A stretch of 35,614 nucleotides of DNA, taken from positions 1-35,614 of the forward strand of contig JADFAL010000035.1 in NCBI GenBank assembly GCA_015665275.1, read 5' to 3'. Positions within the stretch are counted from its first letter, which is position 1. Every line of letters starts with the position of its first letter. A model generated the notes under the pieces. It ran no database searches. It was not told where the DNA came from and saw nothing but the letters and a program-made list of their open reading frames with translations. The position numbers were made by a program, and so were the translations under genes. Shown piece by piece: positions 13,932-20,806 of the stretch. The DNA is from Flavobacteriales bacterium (GTDB lineage: Bacteria; Bacteroidota; Bacteroidia; Flavobacteriales_D; Crocinitomicaceae).

Positions 13932-14796
13932 ACAAACGCTTGTTTCCCGCTTCCTGAAAATCTTTGAGAAATTCGGGAAATTTCGAGTATCGCTGCCCCA
14001 TACCTTCACTCAATTTGGACTGAACAGCTTCGCGCTGCATGGTGTTCGGTGGAATCTTAAACGAATGTTTCGAGCACATCTTGTCCAGTACTTTCTGAAT
14101 TCGTCTTGGAACGTCGTCGCTCTCGGGCAAGGGATGTGTTAATTGTAAATTCGTGAAAATACTCGGATTTGCATGTGCTAAGGGAAGCTTTCCTGAATAC
14201 AATCGCCATAAAGTGATTCCCAAAGCAAAGTAATCTGTTCGCTGATCTACCAAATCCAAATGATTTAGGAGCAATTCCGGTGCTGCATACCCAAGTGGAA
14301 ACAGCATTTTCCTAGGTTCTGCCATAGGTTGCTTGATCGAAAGCCCAAAGTCAATCAAATGGACATTGCCATCCATGTCGATGAGAATATTCCCGGGCTT
14401 TATATCACAATGATAAATCGATTGCGCATGCAGATGATCTAGGATTTCACCTAGTTTGTCTAATGTTTCGCAAAGGAAAATATGTCTATCGCGCTTCTTT
14501 ATTTGGTCGTATCGTTCCAAGATTGGCAGAGCATCCACATACTTACGAATGAGAATGGCTTCTTTTTCTCCGTCATAGAAATCCAGAATTTTAGGTAGCC
14601 CGAGGGAGTCAAATCCAAATGAGGCCTCAGCTTTCAGTCGCTCAACAGCAATTACAGACGCATCCGACTTTGCAACAACCTTCATCACACCGGTCTCCTC
14701 AGTCGATTTATTCGCAACCAGAAATAAGGATCCGAATTTTCGCCCTTGGTGTTTGCCTAAAGGTCCTATGATTCTATATTTCTCAGAAATCTCCAT
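13897..14796 (-). CDS. Serine/threonine protein kinase, non-RD type
   Basis: The 299-residue cytoplasmic protein is a Hanks-type kinase domain over most of its length, with no transmembrane or sensor domain. Key residues: Lys39 in VMKVV, a probable helix-C Glu57, catalytic loop H129-C130-D131-I-K133-P-G-N136, D149-F-G, and A-P-E at 172-174. The catalytic core is therefore intact. The Arg of the usual HRD is replaced by Cys130, making it a non-RD kinase, and the Gly-loop (G11-P-L-G-K-H-Q-G) is atypical. The C-terminal tail is basic (KRLFTKKYRG). It is divergent from a SiaC-like regulator, a possible partner by inference. The 3' end overlaps the convergent barrel gene by 35 bp. Confidence 0.92.
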   Translation of the reverse strand: MEISEKYRIIGPLGKHQGRKFGSLFLVANKSTEETGVMKVVAKSDASVIAVERLKAEASFGFDSLGLPKILDFYDGEKEAILIRKYVDALPILERYDQIKKRDRHIFLCETLDKLGEILDHLHAQSIYHCDIKPGNILIDMDGNVHLIDFGLSIKQPMAEPRKMLFPLGYAAPELLLNHLDLVDQRTDYFALGITLWRLYSGKLPLAHANPSIFTNLQLTHPLPESDDVPRRIQKVLDKMCSKHSFKIPPNTMQREAVQSKLSEGMGQRYSKFPEFLKDFQEAGNKRLFTKKYRGENQD

Positions 14797-15020
14797 TTGT
14801 CTCCGAAATTGGATTGATTTGCAAAATGTTAAAGTTAGTCACTTATGGGTGCATTGAGTGAACGGGGTGTTTTGTTGATCAAACTCATATTCGCGTTGAG
14901 TAGATGTGGTTCGTTTGTCGAATTCAATCGTTTGTCTAGTAAAACTATCCCTTCGTAGAAAATATACGTATAATCCACATTTTTTTACCAAATTCATAGT
15001 ACAATAATTGCTACGAAAGT
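14797..15020. other. Divergent kinase/SiaC-like regulatory region
   Basis: This 224-bp gap separates two divergent starts. It holds a 10-bp palindrome TATACGTATA at 14963-14972 and a 7-bp inverted pair TTCGTAG (14952-14958) and CTACGAA (15011-15017), the second arm ending 3 bp before the SiaC-like ATG. No exact TAnnTTTG box was found, and no open frame here looks real. Confidence 0.4.
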
Positions 15021-15422
15021 ATGGAGATCCTTTATAGAGATGCAACACCCAAAACCCCAGAAATCAATTTTGATTCTGAAAGCGGCGTGATGCAAATTAA
15101 AGGAAGATGCATACCTGATGATCCAGATAAATTTTGGCTTCCTGTTTTGAACTGGTTTGAATCATATATGATGAAACCCGTTGAGATCACAACCTTCAGT
15201 ATTAATTTGGAGTATTTCAACATTGCATCTTCTAAGCGCATATTGTTCTTGTTATACAAATTGAACGAACTTGCGGAAGCAAAGAAACGGGTGAGCGTAG
15301 AATGGCATCACCGCGAGAATGACGAAGATATGTTCGAAGTAGGGCAGGATTACGCCTACATGGTGCGTGTTCCGTTTAAGTTTGTCGAATACGTTGAAGC
15401 TGATTTAGCCATGGCTATGTAG
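15021..15422 (+). CDS. SiaC family regulatory protein (DUF1987)
   Basis: The 133-residue protein has a STAS-like fold by family. In Pseudomonas, SiaC is an anti-anti-sigma-like partner whose Thr68 phosphorylation state controls the diguanylate cyclase SiaD. Matching features here are the N-terminus 'ATPKTPEINFDSESGVMQIKG' (TPxI...GxxxIxG), the 'FSINLEYFNIASSKRILFLL' strand-helix and 'VEWHHRENDEDM'. The residue aligned with the phospho-Thr appears to be I68, followed by A69, S70 and S71. No SiaA/B/D genes are in the window. It is divergent from a Ser/Thr kinase and followed by a strong terminator, so it is monocistronic. Confidence 0.85.
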   Translation: MEILYRDATPKTPEINFDSESGVMQIKGRCIPDDPDKFWLPVLNWFESYMMKPVEITTFSINLEYFNIASSKRILFLLYKLNELAEAKKRVSVEWHHRENDEDMFEVGQDYAYMVRVPFKFVEYVEADLAMAM

Positions 15423-15441
15423 CTCTTTCACAATATTTATG

Positions 15442-15475
15442 AAATGCACGTGACTTGGTTACGTGCATTTTTCGT
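15442..15475 (+). terminator. Rho-independent terminator after the SiaC-like gene
   Basis: AAATGCACGT (15442-15451) and ACGTGCATTT (15461-15470) form a perfect 10-bp stem with a 9-nt loop, continuing into a short T-rich tail, 19 bp past the stop. Confidence 0.88.
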
Positions 15476-15495
15476 TTGTACCCTTAGTAAATTGT

Positions 15496-15503
15496 TATTT
15501 TTG
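15496..15503 (+). promoter_or_regulatory. -7 promoter box 4 nt before the ATG at 15508
   Basis: TATTTTTG fits TAnnTTTG and ends exactly 4 nt before the start codon, so the predicted transcription start falls on or next to the ATG. The same spacing recurs at three other genes in this window. Confidence 0.65.
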
Positions 15504-15507
15504 CGCC

Positions 15508-15753
15508 ATGCGATTAGTGAAGGAAATACCCCATTCCCGCTTTAAGATTCAAATTCACAGCTATAATTCGAAATATCTAGTGAAGATCGAGTTGGGACAG
15601 TTTGAACAGACGTATAAGGTTAATGAGTCTGACGTAAGCGGTTTAGAGGAGGTAGAGAAGATGGTAACAACCGAATTGCTTCGAAGAACTCTGTTGCGTT
15701 TCATTGAAATGCGCGAGGACTGGGAAGACGGATTCAGTAAAAAGAATTTATAA
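15508..15753 (+). CDS. Small conserved Bacteroidota protein of unknown function
   Basis: I set the start at 15508 (81 residues, MRLVKEIPHSRFKIQIHSYN); an in-frame upstream ATG would begin inside the preceding terminator and upstream of the promoter box. The protein has three predicted strands (RFKIQIHSYNSKYLVKIELGQFEQTYKV), a Glu-rich helix ('SGLEEVEKMVTTELLRRTLLRFIEMREDW') and a basic tail. I recall similar small proteins across Bacteroidota, but no function. The stop shares one base with the start of the OmpH-like gene, so the two are translationally coupled. The first gene of a three-gene unit, probably read from a leaderless mRNA. Confidence 0.85.
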   Translation: MRLVKEIPHSRFKIQIHSYNSKYLVKIELGQFEQTYKVNESDVSGLEEVEKMVTTELLRRTLLRFIEMREDWEDGFSKKNL

Positions 15754-16358
15754 TGAATAAGTGGATAGTAGGTCTCGCCGTAATAGGACTGTTAGCGTCT
15801 TGTGGTGAGGATAAGAAAGAAGATACAAAGGAAACTCCGAAAGAATCGGCAGATACGTCGTTGAAGATTGCTTATTACGATTTGGAGAAAATGTATACTG
15901 ATTTGGATTTTTCAAAGAACGCTGGAAAGCAGTTGGAAGCTGATATGATGGCAGCCAATGACGATTATGCTAAGTACAGCAAAGAGTATGAAGCTAGCAT
16001 GGCAACCATGCAGGATCCAAATGCTACAATAGACCAACAAATGGCCGCTGACCGTAAAATGCAGCGCGCGCAGCAAAAACTGGCAGAACTGCAACAAGCT
16101 TCTGGATTTCAGATGAAACAAATGCAGTTGGAGCAACAGCTTGCGGGATACTTGTTTCAATACTCAGAGGAGTACGCGAAGAAAATTGGCGTGGATGCAT
16201 TGCTCGTAAATGCTCCTGGAGGAACTATTGCATACATAAGCAAAGCATACGATGTATCAGACGATTTCGTGAAGTTCTTGAACGCAAAAATTGGAACTGA
16301 GCCGAATCCTTTAGATCCAAACGCTCAAGGGCAACCTGTACCAGCTCAGGCACAGTAA
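15753..16358 (+). CDS. OmpH/Skp family lipoprotein
   Basis: The 201-residue protein has a lipoprotein signal (MNKWIVGLAVIGLLASC, cysteine at 17), an acidic/Lys linker, then the OmpH layout: a first strand 'LKIAYYDLEKMYTDLDF', a long charged coiled coil (about residues 58-140, Met/Gln/Lys-rich), and a final strand-helix ('KKIGVDALLVNAPGGTIAYISKAYDVSDDFVKFLN'). OmpH/Skp proteins are trimeric periplasmic chaperones that hold unfolded outer-membrane proteins; here the chaperone would be membrane-anchored. The last 18 residues are Pro/Gln-rich. Part of the 15508-16921 operon. Confidence 0.88.
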   Translation: MNKWIVGLAVIGLLASCGEDKKEDTKETPKESADTSLKIAYYDLEKMYTDLDFSKNAGKQLEADMMAANDDYAKYSKEYEASMATMQDPNATIDQQMAADRKMQRAQQKLAELQQASGFQMKQMQLEQQLAGYLFQYSEEYAKKIGVDALLVNAPGGTIAYISKAYDVSDDFVKFLNAKIGTEPNPLDPNAQGQPVPAQAQ

Positions 16359-16369
16359 AAATAATCTCA

Positions 16370-16921
16370 ATGCTCATAGCGCAACAAAAGAAAGAACAAA
16401 ACATCGCTGAGTACATTGTATACATGTACCAGATCGAGGATATCATCCGCGCATTCAAACTGGACGTTGATGCCATCATGAATAATTTTGTATTACCACA
16501 ACTGCCAGATCGTTCTTTTGAGAATCAATACCGTAACTGGTATGAAAGCCTTGTCAAGCAAATGAAGGCACAGAAGATTGAGGAAAAAGGGCATTTGGTG
16601 GAATTGAACGAGATCATCGTTGAGTTGTCTTACTTGCATACGACGCTATTGAACATGACGAAAGATGAGAAGTACATCGGAATTTTCGATCGTGCTTTGC
16701 CGCTAATGGAAGATTTCAAATCGCGCTCGAACTTGAAGGACAAAAATCATATCGAGATTGCCTTCCATGCTATGTACATGAAATTGTTAATGAAGTTGCA
16801 GAAGAAAGAGATCAGTGCGGAAACGGAAGAAGCTTTTGATTCCATGCGCATCTTGCTTGCCTACCTTGGTCGCGGTTATCATAAAATGAAAGCAGGCGAT
16901 TTGGATTTCTTGCAGAACTAG
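16370..16921 (+). CDS. DUF4924 family protein
   Basis: The 183-residue, mostly helical cytoplasmic protein opens MLIAQQKKEQNIAEYIVYMYQIEDIIRAF, the typical start of DUF4924, and keeps the family's later segments 'KGHLVELNEIIVELSYLHTTLL' and 'EIAFHAMYMKLLMKLQKKEIS'. The function is unknown; the family is restricted to Bacteroidota as far as I know. It follows the OmpH-like gene by 11 bp, so co-transcription is likely. No strong terminator is evident after it; the 178-bp convergent gap to glcD (16922-17099) has a T7 run near 16964 without a good stem, and a scrap of possible dispersed repeat near 17049-17060. Confidence 0.88.
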   Translation: MLIAQQKKEQNIAEYIVYMYQIEDIIRAFKLDVDAIMNNFVLPQLPDRSFENQYRNWYESLVKQMKAQKIEEKGHLVELNEIIVELSYLHTTLLNMTKDEKYIGIFDRALPLMEDFKSRSNLKDKNHIEIAFHAMYMKLLMKLQKKEISAETEEAFDSMRILLAYLGRGYHKMKAGDLDFLQN

Positions 16922-17099
16922 TTTTCAATTGGATTCCGAATACTGAGGTCATCGATCTAGCATTTTTTTAACCCTGCGTAGTGTCGAGTATCGCTTTGGT
17001 AAAGCTACTCCGTCGTAATTCTATGGAAAAGGGCCTACAGCGAAGCAAAGCCTGCCGAGATATCGAAATGCCGAAGGTCTAGATGTGCAAACATCCGAA

Positions 17100-18500
17100 T
17101 TAAAACACTTTCCCGGGATTCAAAATTCCTTTCGGATCAAAGACATTCTTAATTCCACGCATGAGATCGAGAGAAGTTTCACTGAATGGGATGTCCATGT
17201 ATTGCTTCTGAACCAATCCAATTCCATGTTCACCAGATAAAGTACCTCCAAGAGCAACTACTTCTGTAAACAACTCACGGATGGCATTGGAAAGATCGTT
17301 GTTCCATTTCTCATCCGACATTTCGCCTTTGATGATGTTAATGTGCAGGTTTCCGTCTCCAGCATGTCCGTAACATACAGATGTAAATCCATATTTGTTA
17401 CCGATGCGTTTTACATGCTCCAACAGCTTCGGTAGCTCGTATCTCGGTACCACGGTGTCTTCTTCCTTATAGATAGAATTCGCTTTTACAGCCTCGCCAA
17501 CGGAGCGTCTCAATCGCCATAATGCATCTTTCTGGGCTTGGGATTCAGCGAAGAGCATCTCGTCTGTTTCGAATTTTTCCAATACCTCTGTAATTTGCGC
17601 CATTTCTTCCATCAACTGATCAGGATCAAACCCGTCTACCTCAATTAATAGATGTGCTGCATGGTTTTCAGCGACCGGTATACTTGTATCGTTAAGGAAA
17701 CGTTGCGTCCACGTCAATGCGTCGCGCTCCATGAATTCCAATCCACTAGGTGTAATTCCTGCTTTAAAAATAGCAGCAACGGACTTACAGGCTTCGGTGG
17801 CACTGTAGAAGGGGACTAACATCAACAGATCATGTGTTGGGTACGGAATAAGTTTCAACACAATCTTCGTAATTACACCCAGTGTTCCTTCAGATCCAAC
17901 CATTAATTGCGTCAATGAATATCCGGTGGCATTTTTCAAAACATTTGCCCCCGTCCAAATGATTTCTCCATTTGGCAGAACTACTTCAAGATTGAGCACA
18001 TATTCATTCGTTACGCCATATTTCACAGCTTTTGGTCCTCCGGAATTCTCGGACACGTTGCCTCCTATAAAACAACTTCCTTTACTCGCCGGATCTGGTG
18101 GGTAGAAGAGTCCTTTTTCTTTTACGGCTTCTTGCAGTACTTGTGTGATTACTCCAGGCTCTACAGTTACTTGATGATTATCTTCGTCGATTTGTAAAAT
18201 CGTATCGAATTTTTCCATCGACATAGCCACACCGCCGTGCAGTGGGATGGCTCCTCCGCTGAGTCCTGTTCTTGCTCCTGATGGTGTCACACAAATGTTA
18301 CGGTCGTTAGAATGTTTGAGAATCTTTGATACCTCTTCTGGCGAATTAGGTTTTAATACAACTTGTGGTAAGACTTCCAGGTCTTCCGTTTCGTCATGGC
18401 TATACTTCTTTAAATCCTCTTGACTGACAGAGCATCGTTCCTGAAGTAATTCCTGGAAAAATTGAATATCGGTATCGGAAATGGATGTGAAGGATGTCAT
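17100..18500 (-). CDS. FAD-linked oxidase, GlcD / D-lactate dehydrogenase type
   Basis: The 466-residue enzyme oxidises an alpha-hydroxy acid such as glycolate or D-lactate using FAD. The PCMH FAD-binding domain (about residues 40-220) has PSGARTGLSGGAIPLHGGV, 'PPDPASKGSCFIGGNVSENSGG' and 'LMVGSEGTLGVITKIVLKL'. The C-terminal FAD-oxidase domain has CYGHAGDGNLHINI and GTLSGEHGIGLVQK, containing conserved histidines of the family. No Fe-S subunit (GlcF) is adjacent, so the single-subunit form is likely. The substrate cannot be fixed from sequence. A -7 box lies 4 nt before the ATG and the three-copy palindrome lies 73 bp upstream. Confidence 0.9.
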   Translation of the reverse strand: MTSFTSISDTDIQFFQELLQERCSVSQEDLKKYSHDETEDLEVLPQVVLKPNSPEEVSKILKHSNDRNICVTPSGARTGLSGGAIPLHGGVAMSMEKFDTILQIDEDNHQVTVEPGVITQVLQEAVKEKGLFYPPDPASKGSCFIGGNVSENSGGPKAVKYGVTNEYVLNLEVVLPNGEIIWTGANVLKNATGYSLTQLMVGSEGTLGVITKIVLKLIPYPTHDLLMLVPFYSATEACKSVAAIFKAGITPSGLEFMERDALTWTQRFLNDTSIPVAENHAAHLLIEVDGFDPDQLMEEMAQITEVLEKFETDEMLFAESQAQKDALWRLRRSVGEAVKANSIYKEEDTVVPRYELPKLLEHVKRIGNKYGFTSVCYGHAGDGNLHINIIKGEMSDEKWNNDLSNAIRELFTEVVALGGTLSGEHGIGLVQKQYMDIPFSETSLDLMRGIKNVFDPKGILNPGKVF

Positions 18501-18504
18501 GGTT

Positions 18505-18512
18505 CAAAGTTA
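18505..18512 (-). promoter_or_regulatory. -7 promoter box 4 nt before the GlcD-type ATG
   Basis: The minus strand reads TAACTTTG, an exact TAnnTTTG match, ending 4 nt before the ATG at 18500. This predicts a leaderless or nearly leaderless mRNA. Confidence 0.65.
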
Positions 18513-18573
18513 GCAGAAATGGATGTAGTTTGGAAGATGGTGATTTGAGTTTTTTAAGCGGAGAATTATGGTC

Positions 18574-18597
18574 CTATTTAGCCAATTGGCTAATTAG
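18574..18597. repeat. 24-bp palindrome, copy 2 (one mismatched pair)
   Basis: CTATTTAGCCAA is followed by TTGGCTAATTAG, so a single base pair departs from perfect symmetry. The flanks (ATTATG before; AAAATGGAT-like after) are shared with copy 3. A second, 16-bp AT-rich inverted repeat (TTATTTA/TAAATAA) lies at 18640-18655 on the way to the terminator. Confidence 0.85.
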
Positions 18598-18672
18598 CAA
18601 AATGGATATTCCTCGCACTTGATATTTATTTTGACTAACTTATTTAGTTAAATAATCCCCTATCAAAACCAC

Positions 18673-18702
18673 AAAAAAAAAGGACGTCGTTCGACGCCCT
18701 TT
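18673..18702 (-). terminator. Rho-independent terminator of the OmpA-family gene
   Basis: On the minus strand an 11-bp stem with one mismatch (18679-18689 pairing with 18692-18702) has a very short loop and runs into about nine T residues. It lies about 21 bp beyond the stop at 18724. Confidence 0.88.
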
Positions 18703-18723
18703 CCTATCAATCCGATTGAAAAA

Positions 18724-20796
18724 TCAGTTTTTCTTAATCTCAAATTCAGTTCTTCTGTTTTGTTGTCTTCCCGATGAGGTATTGTTGGTTGCTAACGGCT
18801 GGCGAGAACCATATCCCTCAGAAATTAATCGATTTGCGGCAATTCCCTTTCCTTTCAAATACGTCACTACAGCATCCGCACGAGATTGCGATAACTTCTC
18901 ATTCAAAGAAGCCGAACCAGTATTATCTGTGTGTCCAGAAATCTCAATTTCCAAAGCTGGAACATCCTTCAACAACTTCACCAAACGATCTAGTTCCGCA
19001 TTCGATTCTGAACGCAATATGGATTTACCAGTATCGAAGAAGATGTTTCTCAAAGCAATTTTGCTCCCGACAGCGATGTTCTTCAATTCAATAACCTTGT
19101 TCACAAGATTGTCGGCACTTCCAGATGGGATATCGAAGTTTTCTGAATGGAACAAGTAACCTTCCGCTTTCACGGCAATTCCATAGTTCTTTCCGGAAGC
19201 CAATGTGATAAGGAATTTACCTGTAGCACTATTTGTCGTGAACGTTTCAATCACCTTTCCATTGCTGTTATCGATAATTTCGATATCGGCTTGAACTGGT
19301 TTCTTCGTGATAGCATCAATCGTTTTTCCTTTAAATACGGTAAATGATTTCTGTTTCACTTCAACTGTTGCTTCCAACGCGTTATCCTTAATTGGGTTTA
19401 CAATAGAAGCCAATAAGTAGTCTTCTGTTTCCATCGCTGGGTTCTTTTGTGGACCCCAGAACGTTACTTTGTAAACATCGTATCCGCCTTCACCACCTGC
19501 GCGGTTCGAACAGATGTATGCAAACTTACCGTTAGCTGATGCCGAGAAGTAGAAATCATCATAAGGCGTATTGATTGGATACCCAAGATTTACAGGTTCT
19601 CCCCACGATCCGTTGGCACGTTTTGAAACGAATATGTCGTACCCACCGAATCCGTCTCCTCCTTGAGATGCGATATACATTTTATCTCCGTCAATTGTAG
19701 CATAAATAGGTCCTTCGTTGAACTTACTATTCACTGCTGTGATCTTCGATGCAGACTTATAATCTTTCGTGATTTTACTCTGCATACTACTTTTCATTAC
19801 TTCGAATCCACGTGTTCCAGTTTCCGTAACACGGTTAAAGTAAATACTCCACCCGTCGTGAGAGTAGGAAGCAAATACTTCGTTGTTGTTCTCTGTTGAA
19901 ATTTGGCGCGGTAGTTTCACCGGAGATTCCCAGTTAAGTCCTGAAAGAACACTTTCGTAAATGTCTGTTTGATCTCCATCTACACGGTGCAGAAGCATAC
20001 GCGTTCCATCGTAACTCAAGTTGTTGGCTACTTCATCGGCCTCTGTGTTTACACCGCCTTTCAAAGGTTGAGGTTTGGTCCATTTACCATCCACTTTTAC
20101 AGAAGAGTAGAGGTCATCGTCGTATTCTCCCACGGCATTTTTATCGTGCCCATTCGGTCGGTTTGATGTATAAATGATTTCCCCTCCGTCTGTTGTTACA
20201 GCTGGTGCATAATCATTATACTCTGTATTCAATTCTTTTACGTTGTCGACCCATACGCGCTCCGGAGTTGCTTTGGCAGCCTTTGCCAATTTACATTCGC
20301 GCTTTCTTTTAACAACGAATGCACCGAAGTCGTCTGCTTTCTTATACGATTCCTTGAACTTGTCGTAGGATTTGATCGCATAACTGAATTTCTCGTCCAA
20401 TTGCAATGCGTAGCCGTAATAGAAATCGAGAAAGGGATCACATTCTGGATTCAATTCATGTGCCTTGTATAAGTAGCTAATGCATTTTTCGCTGCTTCCT
20501 GAGTTGGCGTAACAAACGCCAATTTTATAGTTCAATAAGGCACTTTTAGGATTGAAGTCCTGCGCTTTTACATATTGCTCCAGGGCAAGCTTGTAATTGA
20601 GTCCTGGGTTCTTAACCGCGAAAATGGCATCATTTCCAAGAGTGAAATATTCGTCTCCCTTGTCGATAGCTTCTTTTGCCGTTTTGAATCCTTCTTTGTC
20701 GTCTTTGAAGTTTGCTGCTTTGAATTCCACCTCCTGCGCCGAAACGGTGAAGCAGAATAACGCTACTACGGCAGTTATAAATGTATAGATTTTCAT
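18724..20796 (-). CDS. TPR / PD40 propeller / CarboxypepD-like / OmpA protein (PorE-type)
   Basis: The 690-residue protein starts with a signal peptide (MKIYTFITAVVALFCFTVSAQ). A TPR region follows (about residues 40-160), then a PD40/WD40-like beta-propeller (about 185-450, repeated 'YTSNRPNG', 'FASYSHDGWSIYFNR', 'DIFVSKRANGSWGEPVNLG'), a carboxypeptidase-regulatory-like domain (about 485-565), and an OmpA C-terminal peptidoglycan-binding domain (about 580-690, 'IFFDTGKS', 'ISGHTDNTGS', 'NRRTEFEI'). This is the domain order of PorE, a T9SS component in Porphyromonas, though Bacteroidota carry several such paralogues. Its signal lacks a lipobox cysteine. Ten bp separate it from the upstream TPR gene, so they form an operon. 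Confidence 0.92.
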   Translation of the reverse strand: MKIYTFITAVVALFCFTVSAQEVEFKAANFKDDKEGFKTAKEAIDKGDEYFTLGNDAIFAVKNPGLNYKLALEQYVKAQDFNPKSALLNYKIGVCYANSGSSEKCISYLYKAHELNPECDPFLDFYYGYALQLDEKFSYAIKSYDKFKESYKKADDFGAFVVKRKRECKLAKAAKATPERVWVDNVKELNTEYNDYAPAVTTDGGEIIYTSNRPNGHDKNAVGEYDDDLYSSVKVDGKWTKPQPLKGGVNTEADEVANNLSYDGTRMLLHRVDGDQTDIYESVLSGLNWESPVKLPRQISTENNNEVFASYSHDGWSIYFNRVTETGTRGFEVMKSSMQSKITKDYKSASKITAVNSKFNEGPIYATIDGDKMYIASQGGDGFGGYDIFVSKRANGSWGEPVNLGYPINTPYDDFYFSASANGKFAYICSNRAGGEGGYDVYKVTFWGPQKNPAMETEDYLLASIVNPIKDNALEATVEVKQKSFTVFKGKTIDAITKKPVQADIEIIDNSNGKVIETFTTNSATGKFLITLASGKNYGIAVKAEGYLFHSENFDIPSGSADNLVNKVIELKNIAVGSKIALRNIFFDTGKSILRSESNAELDRLVKLLKDVPALEIEISGHTDNTGSASLNEKLSQSRADAVVTYLKGKGIAANRLISEGYGSRQPLATNNTSSGRQQNRRTEFEIKKN

Positions 20797-20806
20797 GTCT
20801 TTAATT

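Noticed and set aside
14839-15048. Minus-strand open frame across the kinase/SiaC-like divergent region
   Set aside because: It overlaps the SiaC-like start, has low-complexity Thr/Gln/Phe content and no promoter; not supported.
17082-17095. GATGT/ACATC hairpin near the end of the GlcD-type gene as a terminator
   Set aside because: Only a 5-bp stem and no T-run on either strand.
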